Source: a bacterium (GTDB lineage Bacteria > Armatimonadota > UBA5829). From it: a DNA stretch of 64,000 nt. Position 1 is the stretch's first letter, and every line of letters begins with the position of its first letter. The position numbers and the translations under genes were made by a program. The notes under the pieces were generated by a model that ran no database searches, was not told the DNA's origin, and saw only the letters and a program-made list of their open reading frames with translations. Positions 17,009-25,686 of this stretch are shown here, piece by piece. Location of the stretch: contig JAJFVF010000010.1 of NCBI GenBank assembly GCA_021371935.1, positions 62,001-126,000 of the forward strand, read 5' to 3'.

Positions 17009-18163
17009 TCATATGCGCTCGATTACAACCAGCTTGCCTGAATCTTTGAGTTTTTCGGCTATCAACGGGATGATGGTCTGCCTTGTAAGAATGCCCTTTT
17101 GGCGGAAGCTGATATCTGCTGTGGCAGGATTGACTGCGCTGCCGAGCAGGATGTTGATGCGGTCTGCTTCACGGAGATATTTGTGCAATTGGGTGACGCC
17201 GCTCTCCTCATCGAAGACTCCATAGTCCTCATCGAGCACATTGTATACTTGATTGAGGGTCACGGCTCCCTCGGTCACAAGATCGATTCCGTCTATTATA
17301 TGGCGGGGAGGCGCGAGCATGCTCTGCGGGTTGGGTTCCATGAGCAGCGGTTTGCCCAGAGTCTTTGCCACAAGTTGCGCAGTGGTTCCTCCGCAGACGA
17401 CTTTGATTCCGTCCGTCAGCATGAAGCGCTGGATCACTTCATGGTCCTTTTTCTTGTCTGATGGAGGACCTGTAAGGATATTTACAGTGCGCCCATACCG
17501 GCACGATGCCAGCACGGCTGTGCAGTCGTCACCCAGACCTGCACTCCAAAGCTCCCTCGCACGGTTCAAAACACAGCCGGGAACGCTTCTCAACGACGCG
17601 CCATCACTGAGGCAGTCGCTTATATACTGGCTTGTGCCGTCGACAGTCCAGCCGTTGGCCAGTCCCATACCCAGGCCGGCCTGAGTGATACCGTCCGTGA
17701 CGATCAATATTCCTTCATCGATGGAAAGATGGCAGTTCGCTTCACCGATCAGTGAATGGCCTTCCATAGTGGCGCGCCTGCGCAGAATCTGTGAGTAGCG
17801 CCTGGTGACAAACACTGGAGGCGGCATCTCGTAGGTTAGGATAGTGGTTACGCCATCGTTGAGTATACGCGCGACAGTGAATACCGCATATGGCAGATCG
17901 GTGCCTTTCGCCTGTTCCAGGGTGTTTACCATGCTCGAGAATGCCTTGCGCAGCGATATGCCCTGACGCAGCAGTTCCAGCACTCGTGAGACGCACATCT
18001 GGGCAGCAATATGAGCCTTTATGCCATGCCCCATGCCGTCGCTGACGACCATCGTGAATGAGGATGGTGTCCGCTCATAGGCTGCCATATCGCCACAGAC
18101 GTCGCCCGGACGCTTCGAGATTTGCTGTGTGTCTACTTCGACGTGTATGTATCCTTCAGCCAT
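17009..18163 (-). CDS. SpoIIE/PP2C-type phosphatase next to sensory hydrogenase
   Basis: 384 residues. The first 220 form a PP2C/SpoIIE domain with the metal motifs: GDVCGD, VVSDGMGHG, LIVTDGITQ and GLGDDCTAVL. It has no membrane helices, unlike sporulation SpoIIE, so it is a soluble serine/threonine phosphatase. The last 150 residues (from about TVNILTGPPSDKKKDHEV) are a second domain I do not recognise, with an Rx-rich C-terminus. The gene overlaps the sensory hydrogenase gene by 31 nt. Such pairs are known in anaerobes, where the phosphatase probably passes on the hydrogenase signal. The target is unknown; no anti-sigma antagonist lies nearby. Confidence 0.85.
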   Translation of the reverse strand: MAEGYIHVEVDTQQISKRPGDVCGDMAAYERTPSSFTMVVSDGMGHGIKAHIAAQMCVSRVLELLRQGISLRKAFSSMVNTLEQAKGTDLPYAVFTVARILNDGVTTILTYEMPPPVFVTRRYSQILRRRATMEGHSLIGEANCHLSIDEGILIVTDGITQAGLGMGLANGWTVDGTSQYISDCLSDGASLRSVPGCVLNRARELWSAGLGDDCTAVLASCRYGRTVNILTGPPSDKKKDHEVIQRFMLTDGIKVVCGGTTAQLVAKTLGKPLLMEPNPQSMLAPPRHIIDGIDLVTEGAVTLNQVYNVLDEDYGVFDEESGVTQLHKYLREADRINILLGSAVNPATADISFRQKGILTRQTIIPLIAEKLKDSGKLVVIERI

Positions 18164-19905
18164 TCACTGGTCCCTTTGCCTTTGCCTGAATCGTCGCCAG
18201 CAATCTCTATAAGTTTTTCAAGCAGAGCCTCGCCCTGGCCGGTGCTCTCACCGAGGAATTTCGCTATAGTCTGAGCCATGTTTATCTGATGTTCGAGCAA
18301 TTCCCGCGCCTGGGTTACAGTCTGCGTTCGCAGCCGGTCGAGTTTCTCCTTGCTCACGTTGCTGCCGGTGATATCCACGAAGATTCCGACATACTGCTTC
18401 TCTTCCGGGAGCGCATAGAGTATCTCATGGCAGCGCAGGTTGTAACGGTCGTGCCGGACTACTGTCGTTATCATGCCGGTATTTCCAGATGCCAGTTTTT
18501 CAAACGGGTCGGGGTCCATGAGGTATGATATGGGTCGACCCAACACAGCCTCTGAACACATAAAGAACTTTCTGAACGCAGGGTTCATGTGAATGATCGA
18601 CAGGTGCTCATCCAGGATCACGATGCCGTTGGGGCTGGTCTCAATTATCTTATCGGTGCGCTGTTCGGCCAGGCGCTTCATGTACGGAATGCACATCTCA
18701 AGCTCCGCCATTCCGCGAACCACTGCCGCTGCCTTTTCCCTGCATGAGGAATAGCCGCATGCACCGCAGTTGAGCTGGTCTTCAGGAGAGGCTTTGCCCG
18801 TCTTTTCCAAAACCTCGCGGATCTGTTCCTCAGTGACCTCGTCATCAAAAGATGCGTTGGGTCTGAACCGCGCAGTCAAATCGAGATGCTCGGTCTCAAT
18901 ACCGGGCGTATGCGAACCTGGGTGCTCGGACGCATAGTCGATCACGTCATGGCGTCTTCTGAAAAGACTGCTCTTTGCCGGTATGGCCGGACCGTTGACA
19001 CATCCCTGTTCGCAAAACAGAGGCTCGATCACCTGCGGTGTGCTGTCCGATCCGCAGTCGGCGAGAGCTTCACGTATATCGTTGATGCCGGTTACGGAAA
19101 CCGTGTCTGCGGCCAGCAGATCGGTATCGAGATTGGCAGTACGCATGCTCCCGCCTGTGAGAGGGAAGAAACGCGCATCGCCGCTCGGTTCCTCGTTGAA
19201 ATGGCTCTCCTCGCACATCGAGAGGGATATTCCTTCGCGCTCGAACCAGTCCAGCATTTCGCTTAATGTGAGGACGCAGTCTACGATGTTTTTGTTCTCA
19301 GGTCGGTCTGCTTCGGCTTTCTTGGCTACACATGGTCCTATGAAAATGACCTTTGCATCTTTGCCGAGTTTGGTTTTTATATGACGAGCATGAGCGATCA
19401 TGGGCGAAACGATTGGGGTGAGATCGCTCAGTCTGTTCGGCTCGTAAAGCTCAACATACTTCACCACCGCCGGACATGCCGTGCAAATGTGTGACTTGTC
19501 CGGCTCCGATTTACAGAGTTTGGCCGTTTCCTGCGCGACCTGATATGCCCCAATGGCCGTCTCACCGACGTATGAAAAGCCGAGTTTGCGCAGCGCCGAC
19601 GCCAGGCGCTTTTGCTCCGGCTCGGAGAAAATGGCGGCAAATGACGGCGCAACGCTTGCCGCCACCATATTCGACGATTCTATTATCTGCGAGGCCCGTT
19701 CGATGTCATTTCTGAACTGCTTTGCGCCCTGCGGACATTCGCGGATGCACGTGCCGCACGAAATACAGCGTTCCGGCACGACGTATGCCTGACCGTTTTC
19801 CATGCGGATGGCTTTGACCGGGCATACGCGCAGGCATCGATAGCAGTCCCGGCAATGCGCCTTATTTGTGAATACAACTTGTCCCGAACTCGGATCGTTG
19901 CTCAT
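18133..19905 (-). CDS. hydS: Sensory-type [FeFe]-hydrogenase with PAS domain (HydS-like)
   Basis: 590 residues from ATG 19905 (GAAGG 7 nt before). Order: two [4Fe-4S] ferredoxin motifs (CRDCYRCLRVCP, CISCGTCIRECP; about residues 18-58), H-cluster domain (about 75-350), a further [4Fe-4S] motif (CGACGYSSC), a PAS domain (about 400-510) and a helical tail. H-cluster ligands are present in CTACPAVV, GPCVAKK and FCEQGC. The position of the proton-transfer Cys of catalytic enzymes is Ala (T-A-C-P), as in putative H2-sensing group C enzymes. So it likely senses H2 or redox and signals through the overlapping phosphatase. It follows hydA on the same strand. Confidence 0.85.
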   Translation of the reverse strand: MSNDPSSGQVVFTNKAHCRDCYRCLRVCPVKAIRMENGQAYVVPERCISCGTCIRECPQGAKQFRNDIERASQIIESSNMVAASVAPSFAAIFSEPEQKRLASALRKLGFSYVGETAIGAYQVAQETAKLCKSEPDKSHICTACPAVVKYVELYEPNRLSDLTPIVSPMIAHARHIKTKLGKDAKVIFIGPCVAKKAEADRPENKNIVDCVLTLSEMLDWFEREGISLSMCEESHFNEEPSGDARFFPLTGGSMRTANLDTDLLAADTVSVTGINDIREALADCGSDSTPQVIEPLFCEQGCVNGPAIPAKSSLFRRRHDVIDYASEHPGSHTPGIETEHLDLTARFRPNASFDDEVTEEQIREVLEKTGKASPEDQLNCGACGYSSCREKAAAVVRGMAELEMCIPYMKRLAEQRTDKIIETSPNGIVILDEHLSIIHMNPAFRKFFMCSEAVLGRPISYLMDPDPFEKLASGNTGMITTVVRHDRYNLRCHEILYALPEEKQYVGIFVDITGSNVSKEKLDRLRTQTVTQARELLEHQINMAQTIAKFLGESTGQGEALLEKLIEIAGDDSGKGKGTSEWLKDTYTSK

Positions 19906-19977
19906 AATGTGCCTTCTCAATCAGACTAGTCTAGTACGAGTCTATCACATCTGCGGTTAACACAAAAGCATGCGCCT

Positions 19978-21993
19978 TTATTGCTTTTGCATTATGCGCT
20001 CAAGCTCCTTGTCCAGCGCCTTCACAGCTTTCTCGATAGTGCATTTGTGTATCACTGTGTCGCCGACCGAGATCGTCGGTCCCCGGTCACATGCTTCAAA
20101 GCAGAAAGTAGCTTTCACGTCTACGGCGTTTTGCAGCCCGCGCTCCTCAATTACTTCGATCAACTGGCGCAGAAGCTGTTGTGAACCCCGAACCATGCAG
20201 CTTGTCCCGGAGCACACGCTGATCGGCAGTTTCTCTTTATCCGTGCCGCTCAAGAGGTCCAGGTCACTATCCGCTATGCGTTTGCGACTGCGATAGCCCG
20301 TGTGGAGCAGATTATGCGCTTTCTTGCCGCCGACTTTGCCCAGGCAGTTCGAGTAGCACTCCGTGACCATATAGTTTTCCTGAGATTTGTGGAACTCCAG
20401 CATCTTGTCGGAGTCATACAGGCCGCGAGAGCGCAGTTTCTTGGTCTCAGGGTCACGTGAGACGGGCTGACCCGCTCCACCTATGCACCCGCCGGGGCAT
20501 GTCATGACTTCTACCAGGTCATAGTCACACTCACCGGCCTTGACCTTTTCAGCTATCTTTCTGGCATTTGCAAGTCCGTAGACTATGGCAAGTCTCAGTT
20601 CAATGTCGCCGACATTGATTGTCGCCTCTCGGACTCCTTCTCTGCCGCGAACGGCCTTGAAATCGACTGACCCGAGCTGAGTCCCACTGAGTTTTTCGGC
20701 TGCAAACCGCAATACGGCTTCAGTCACTCCACCCGACGCTCCAAAGATTACGCCTGCGCCGGTCTTGAACCCGAACGGCATATCCAAAGACTCGGGTTCG
20801 AGCTTATTGAACCTGAGGCCGCTTTCCTCGATCATCCTCGCCAGTTCCTGAGTAGTGATCACATGGTCCACATCATGGACATCGCCGTGCTTGAACTCAG
20901 CTCGTTTGGCCTCGAACTTCTTGGCTGTGCATGGCATAATCGAGACAACTACCAGGTCCTCCAGAGCGATTCCGAGTTGACCCGGCAGTGTTTCTTTTGC
21001 GAGCGAGCCGAACATCTGCTGAGGCGACCTGCAGCTTGACAGGTTCGGCAGCAGCTCAGGGTAATACTGCTCGGCAAACTTCACCCAGCTCGGGCAGCAG
21101 CTCGTAAACTGCGGCAGGCTTTCGCCTTTGGTCTTGCGCTCTATGAACTCGGTCGCTTCCTCGACCACTGTCAGGTCAGCCGCAAAAGATGTGTCGTAGA
21201 CCCTGTCGAAGCCCATAGACTTCAGTGCCGCGGCAATCTGGCCTGTCGTGATGGTCCCCGGCTCCAGTCCGAACTGTTCACCAAGAGCGACCCGCACTGC
21301 CGGAGCAATCTGCGCAACAACTGTCTTCTTCGGGTTGTCCAAATCTTTCCAAACTTCATCCACTTCCGACCTGGGTGTCAGCGCACCTGTCGGGCATACG
21401 CTGGCACAAAGCCCGCAGTATACGCATTCCACCTGGTTCAGGTCTTTACCGAAGGCAGGCAGCACGGCAGTCTTTGCCCCGCGTCCTACGAAATCTATTG
21501 CGCCGATGCTCTGAATCTCATTACATGCCCGGACGCAGTCACCGCAGAGGATGCACTTGTTCGGGTCGCGGACAATCGACGGGCTGGTCCGGTCAACCGG
21601 GACAGGCTTGTGAGTCATCTTATAACGCACTTCCTCGACACCAAGCCTGCGAGCCAGGTTTTGGAGCTGGCAGGTAGCGCTCTTTGGGCAGGTCGGGCAG
21701 TTCTGATCGTGGTTTGCCAGCAAAAGCTCGACCGCGATTTTGCGTATCTCACGAATTTCTTCCGTGTTGGTCTTGACCTTCATGCCAGGCGCCGGAGCTG
21801 TGGAGCATGAAGTGACGATGCCGCGTCCCTCCAGTTCGACCAGACACAGCCTGCATGCGCCGTATACGCTCAAGTCCGAATGGTAGCAGAAAGTCGGTAT
21901 ATCTATACCGGCCTTGCGAGCCACCTCCAGGAGATTGCGTTCGCCCTCGATTGGGATTTCTTTTCCGTCTATAGTAACAAAATCGTTTGCCAT
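19978..21993 (-). CDS. hydA: NAD-linked [FeFe]-hydrogenase, catalytic subunit HydA
   Basis: 671 residues with the trimeric group A3 plan. [2Fe-2S] ligands Cys36, 47, 50, 63; His95-Cys99-Cys102-Cys108 [4Fe-4S]; two ferredoxin clusters (Cys147-157 and 190-200); H-cluster motifs TSCCPSW (Cys299 proton-transfer and Cys300), MPCTAKKFEAKR, MTCPGGCIGGAGQP; small-subunit region; and a C-terminal thioredoxin-like [2Fe-2S] domain (CSGTSC...CFEAC). It makes or oxidises H2 using electrons from ferredoxin and, through HydBC, NADH; bifurcation is known for close relatives and is inferred here. It starts 6 nt after hydB. The maturases HydE/F/G are not in the window. Confidence 0.95.
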   Translation of the reverse strand: MANDFVTIDGKEIPIEGERNLLEVARKAGIDIPTFCYHSDLSVYGACRLCLVELEGRGIVTSCSTAPAPGMKVKTNTEEIREIRKIAVELLLANHDQNCPTCPKSATCQLQNLARRLGVEEVRYKMTHKPVPVDRTSPSIVRDPNKCILCGDCVRACNEIQSIGAIDFVGRGAKTAVLPAFGKDLNQVECVYCGLCASVCPTGALTPRSEVDEVWKDLDNPKKTVVAQIAPAVRVALGEQFGLEPGTITTGQIAAALKSMGFDRVYDTSFAADLTVVEEATEFIERKTKGESLPQFTSCCPSWVKFAEQYYPELLPNLSSCRSPQQMFGSLAKETLPGQLGIALEDLVVVSIMPCTAKKFEAKRAEFKHGDVHDVDHVITTQELARMIEESGLRFNKLEPESLDMPFGFKTGAGVIFGASGGVTEAVLRFAAEKLSGTQLGSVDFKAVRGREGVREATINVGDIELRLAIVYGLANARKIAEKVKAGECDYDLVEVMTCPGGCIGGAGQPVSRDPETKKLRSRGLYDSDKMLEFHKSQENYMVTECYSNCLGKVGGKKAHNLLHTGYRSRKRIADSDLDLLSGTDKEKLPISVCSGTSCMVRGSQQLLRQLIEVIEERGLQNAVDVKATFCFEACDRGPTISVGDTVIHKCTIEKAVKALDKELERIMQKQ

Positions 21994-21999
21994 AATTCT

Positions 22000-23931
22000 T
22001 TACACTCCACTGACAGCCTTGAACCTGCATACTTCTGCGCAGGCTCCACACTTGATGCAGATATCCGGGTTGATTACATGTGGCTTTTTCAGCTCACCGG
22101 TGATGGCTCCGACAGGGCACTTCTTTGCGCACATTGTGCAGCCTTTACACTTTGCCGGGTCGATGGTCGGCCTCAACAGCGCCTTGCATTCACCTGCAGG
22201 ACAGCGCTTTTGGTAGACATGAGCCTCGTACTCGGCTCTGAAATACTTCAAGGTCGACAATATCGGGTTCGGAGCGGTCTTGCCAAGCCCACATAGCGAG
22301 CCTTTCTGGACGGCTCTGGCAGTGCGTTCCAGTGTCTCCAGCGTCTTCTCCGTGCCGTTGCCTTCCATAATGTCATCAAGCAGCGCAAGCATCTGCTTTG
22401 TCCCCTCTCGGCACAGCACGCACTTGCCGCACGATTCATTCTGAGTAAACTGCATGAAGAACCGTGCGATCCTGACCATACAGGTCTGCTTGTTCATGAC
22501 GACCAGCCCGCCTGAGCCGACCATAGCGCCCACACCCTTGAGTGAGTCGAAGTCCAAGGGCAGATCGAGATGCTCTTCAGTCAGACACCCGCCCGAGGGC
22601 CCGCCGATCTGCACGGCCTTGAAACCCTCGCCGGTGACATTGCCGCGGTCGTCCGTGACTCCGCCGCCGATGTTGTATACGACCTCGCGCAGTGTGGTCC
22701 CGAACGGCACCTCTATAAGACCCGTGTTGGCCACATGCCCTGTCAGTGCAAATGTCTTTGTGCCCGGTGAGGTCTCCGTTCCGCGCTGTCTGAACTCGGC
22801 TGCGCCTTTTCCGATAACAATCGGCACAGATGCGAGAGTCTCGACATTGTTTATGACCGTCGGTTTGCCCCAGAGACCCGATTGAGCCGGGAACGGCGGC
22901 TTTGGCATGGGCATTCCACGCTGACCCTCAATTGAGGCGATCAAAGCAGTTTCCTCACCGCATACAAACGCCCCTGCGCCTTCCATTACGTTTATCTTGA
23001 AACCGTGGCCGGACCCGAAAATGTTGTCACCCAGCACGCCTATAGCCTCTGCATCTGCCACAGCACGCCGTATTCGCGCTACAGCTAATGGGTATTCAAG
23101 CCTGACATAGACGTAACCTTCGTCGGCACCTATAGCGCGCGCGGCGATCATCATTCCCTCGATTACCGAGTGAGGATTGCCCTCCATAACGCTGCGGTCC
23201 ATAAATGCTCCCGGGTCACCTTCATCGCCGTTGCAGATGACGTATTTCTTCGGGCCGGGCTGGATGCGTGTGAGGTCCCACTTCTTACCGGTTGGGAATC
23301 CGCCTCCTCCGCGTCCTCTCAGACCCGAATAGAGCATCTCTTCACAGACCATCTCCGGTGTCATCTCGGTGTAGGCTCTCTTTGCCGCCATGTAGCCGCC
23401 GCTATGGATGTATTCTCGAATGTCTTCAGGGTCGATGATCCCGCAGGACTTCAAGACCGTTCTGGACTGTCTCTGATAAAATGGAATCTCGGCTGTGCCG
23501 GTGCACTGCTTGCCGCTCACGGGGTCGCGATAGAGCAGACGCTCAACGGCCTTATGGTCAATGAGAGTTGTCTGAACAATTTCGGCCACGTCTTCCGGCT
23601 TGACCTTTGTATAAAGAATGCCTTCCGGTTCGATGGTCACAAGCGGTCCCATCTGGCAGAATCCCTGGCAGCCGCTCTTTGAAAGCCGGATAGGGGCAGA
23701 TGATGATTTCTGAAGGAGAGTGGAAGTGTGGTTATCACCCTCTGCCCCTTCGGCTTTCAGCTCGGTCACGATATCGAGACCGGCACTTTCAATCTGTTTT
23801 ATAAACTCGGCATATACTTTAAGCGAGCCGTTTGCGACGCAACCTGTTCCCGCGCAAATAATAACCCGCCTTGAAACCTTACTTTCAGCGTTACCAAACT
23901 CACTTGCCACTTTTTCCAGTTCAGCAATCAT
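22000..23931 (-). CDS. hydB: NAD-linked [FeFe]-hydrogenase, flavin/NADH subunit HydB
   Basis: 643 residues. An N-terminal thioredoxin-like [2Fe-2S] domain (CAGTGC...CQGFC), then the NuoF-like core with the glycine-rich NADH motif (GLRGRGGGGFPTGKKW) and FMN motif (NGDEGDPGAFMDR), the [4Fe-4S] motif CGKCVLCREG...C, and two C-terminal ferredoxin clusters (CKGCTMCAKKCP, CIKCGACAEVC). This is where NADH is oxidised or NAD+ reduced, and for bifurcating relatives where electrons are split. It overlaps hydC by 4 nt. Length and domain order match Thermotoga-type HydB. Confidence 0.95.
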   Translation of the reverse strand: MIAELEKVASEFGNAESKVSRRVIICAGTGCVANGSLKVYAEFIKQIESAGLDIVTELKAEGAEGDNHTSTLLQKSSSAPIRLSKSGCQGFCQMGPLVTIEPEGILYTKVKPEDVAEIVQTTLIDHKAVERLLYRDPVSGKQCTGTAEIPFYQRQSRTVLKSCGIIDPEDIREYIHSGGYMAAKRAYTEMTPEMVCEEMLYSGLRGRGGGGFPTGKKWDLTRIQPGPKKYVICNGDEGDPGAFMDRSVMEGNPHSVIEGMMIAARAIGADEGYVYVRLEYPLAVARIRRAVADAEAIGVLGDNIFGSGHGFKINVMEGAGAFVCGEETALIASIEGQRGMPMPKPPFPAQSGLWGKPTVINNVETLASVPIVIGKGAAEFRQRGTETSPGTKTFALTGHVANTGLIEVPFGTTLREVVYNIGGGVTDDRGNVTGEGFKAVQIGGPSGGCLTEEHLDLPLDFDSLKGVGAMVGSGGLVVMNKQTCMVRIARFFMQFTQNESCGKCVLCREGTKQMLALLDDIMEGNGTEKTLETLERTARAVQKGSLCGLGKTAPNPILSTLKYFRAEYEAHVYQKRCPAGECKALLRPTIDPAKCKGCTMCAKKCPVGAITGELKKPHVINPDICIKCGACAEVCRFKAVSGV

Positions 23932-24440
23932 TTCTTTCCTTCTTTCGCAGCTATCTCGTCGATGAGCGCAACGGCATGCTCCGGTGTCATCTGGCCGTGG
24001 ACGTCATCATTTATCACCATAACTGGAGCCAGCCCGCACGCACCCAGGCATGAGACCGTCTCGACAGTAAACAACATGTCCGGCGTAGTCCTGACCTTAT
24101 CCGTAAGACCCAGACGCTCGCGCAGGGCTTCCAAAATTGGAATCGATTTCTTGACATGGCAGGCTGTGCCGTCGCAGAGCCTGATTACGTATTTGCCCTT
24201 GGGTTCGAGTGCGAAATGGGCATAGAATGTGGCCACTCCGTAGACCTTGGCGGGCGGAAGCGAGAGCGAGGTTGCGATGTATGTTAGCACCTCCTCCGGC
24301 AGGTAGCGATATTCATCCTGCACGAGCTGGAGTATCGGGATCAGCTTCGCAGGATTGCGTTCGTACCTGTCCAGAATCTCGCATACCTTGTTGAACTGGC
24401 GTAGTTTTTTGGTTGTTTTTTCGAGCGTTTGCGGCATCAC
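23928..24440 (-). CDS. hydC: NAD-linked [FeFe]-hydrogenase, NuoE-like subunit HydC
   Basis: 170 residues, NuoE/HoxE family. The [2Fe-2S] ligands are CDGTACHVKKS and CLGACGLAPVM. The N-terminal helical part (about residues 20-75) has LIPILQLVQDEYRYLPEEV, typical of the family. It completes the HydABC trimer. The two adjacent ATGs at 24440 and 24437 cannot be told apart. Between this gene and rex lies a copy of the two-hairpin repeat and no promoter, so transcription probably reads in from the rex promoter. Confidence 0.95.
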   Translation of the reverse strand: MMPQTLEKTTKKLRQFNKVCEILDRYERNPAKLIPILQLVQDEYRYLPEEVLTYIATSLSLPPAKVYGVATFYAHFALEPKGKYVIRLCDGTACHVKKSIPILEALRERLGLTDKVRTTPDMLFTVETVSCLGACGLAPVMVINDDVHGQMTPEHAVALIDEIAAKEGKK

Positions 24441-24461
24441 TTTACTCCTGAACCTAGTTCG

Positions 24462-24531
24462 TATTATGCGCTTCTCGCATAATCCGGGTCTCCGAGAGCA
24501 TTATTCACGTTAATCGTGAATAATGCGGGCT
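24462..24531 (-). repeat. Two-hairpin 3'-end repeat, copy C (holds the rex stop codon)
   Basis: Arms ATTATTCACG (24500..24509) and CGTGAATAAT (24515..24524) form a 10-bp hairpin; the second hairpin is shortened to TTATGCG/CGCATAA (24464..24482). Read on the minus strand, the last codons of rex (ARIIHD) and its TAA stop (24510..24512) are part of the first hairpin, the stop lying in its loop. The element lies between rex and hydC, so it could attenuate read-through. Confidence 0.8.
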
Positions 24532-25187
24532 AGAAATTGCGGGTCAATATCCGGTATTTTTGACGACTTGACCGATAGGACGGCCAGGCCTGATGAAAGG
24601 TCTTCATTCTGCACGACCACACCTTCGGGCACTTCCAGCACTACCGGTGAGAAATTCCAGATTGCTTCGATTCCACCGGAAACCATCACGCCGGCGACAT
24701 GCTGAGCAGCTTCGGCAGGGACGGTAATAATGCCCAGCTTGATGTTCATTCTGCGCGCAAGATCAGGCAGCTTTTCCAGCGGCAAGACATCCCTGTCGTG
24801 AATTTGCGTGCCGATTTTGCACTCGTCGCAGTCAAAAGCAGCAATGATCTTCATTCCGTGCTGCTCAAAGCCTTTGTAGCCCAGCAGGGCGCTGCCGAGG
24901 TTGCCTGCGCCAACGAGAAAGACTTCCTTATGGCTGTCCCAACCAAGAAACTCCTCAATGGCCTTGATAAGTGACGGCACGTGGTAGCCGATTTTGGGTT
25001 TGCCCTCGATCCCGGTGATTGCGAGGTCTTTTCGCACTTGAATCGGTTCCAGCTTCAGGCATTGAGCGATATGATTGCTGGAAACGATGTCGCGGCCATT
25101 TTGGGCGAGTTGCTTAAGCAAATAAAGATAGGAGGGCAGTCTTCTGATCGTAGGCAGACTGCCGACTTTTTGCTTTGTATTTTCCAT
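24510..25187 (-). CDS. rex: Redox-sensing transcriptional repressor Rex
   Basis: 225 residues from ATG 25187, chosen for GGAGG 8 nt upstream. N-terminal winged helix (about residues 5-75, with RRLPSYLYLLKQLAQNGRD and LEPIQVRKDLAITG) and a Rossmann domain with VFLVGAGNLGSAL that binds NADH/NAD+. Rex releases DNA when NADH is high and is known to control hydrogenase and fermentation genes; its place just before hydCBA fits. The C-terminus ends ARIIHD, residues encoded by a dispersed repeat rather than the usual Rex tail. Confidence 0.93.
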   Translation of the reverse strand: MENTKQKVGSLPTIRRLPSYLYLLKQLAQNGRDIVSSNHIAQCLKLEPIQVRKDLAITGIEGKPKIGYHVPSLIKAIEEFLGWDSHKEVFLVGAGNLGSALLGYKGFEQHGMKIIAAFDCDECKIGTQIHDRDVLPLEKLPDLARRMNIKLGIITVPAEAAQHVAGVMVSGGIEAIWNFSPVVLEVPEGVVVQNEDLSSGLAVLSVKSSKIPDIDPQFLARIIHD

Positions 25188-25248
25188 TTGTATGCCTCCA
25201 GCATTTGAGCTTACAATGTGCATTCCTGCTTAATAGATAAACGGTATT

Positions 25249-25294
25249 GATAAATTATTATCTATATTATGCCACCTCGGATCGGCAATGTCAA
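25249..25294 (-). promoter_or_regulatory. Promoter of rex-hyd operon with inverted repeat
   Basis: On the minus strand TTGACA (25294..25289), a 17-nt spacer and CATAAT (25271..25266). Just downstream, GATAA-ATTA-TTATC (25249..25262) is a perfect inverted repeat over the expected start of transcription, a possible autoregulatory site, though unlike the common TTGTGA-type Rex box. Confidence 0.6.
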
Positions 25295-25575
25295 TAGGCA
25301 ATCGTGTGTTTTTTAACGATTTATTTGCGTAAAACCAAGAGGATTGCGGGCATGACCGTCTTTTTTTGCATTTGAAAGGCAAATTGTATAACCAGGCAGG
25401 CCATAAATGTGGGTTGTGATGTGTTAAAAAGCAACTTATATAACGATTTGGCGAGTCGGGCAGCGTAAATACACCTTGTAATATCAGTTCCAAGCAGACA
25501 TTGGGCTAATTGGCGATGATATTTCACCTGGGAGTTGTTCGTATATCGTGAGCACGCATTTGGCTGGGGAGATTG

Positions 25576-25604
25576 TTGACAGACTGCCTGGTTACTAATA
25601 GAAT
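25576..25604 (+). promoter_or_regulatory. Sigma-70-type promoter for DUF4434 gene
   Basis: TTGACA (25576..25581), 17-nt spacer, TAGAAT (25599..25604). The 5' leader would be about 75 nt. The rest of 25295..25575 shows nothing else. Confidence 0.65.
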
Positions 25605-25686
25605 GCAGCTGAGGATTGACAGGCTGTGGGAGATGAACTACTGCCGTAACGATTATAGATAATTAGAGAGACAGAGGTATAGAACA

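Noticed and set aside
19922-19931. Perfect palindrome AGACTAGTCT between hydA and hydS as a regulatory site
   Set aside because: Ten bases, no second copy or spacing to a promoter was found, so it may be chance.
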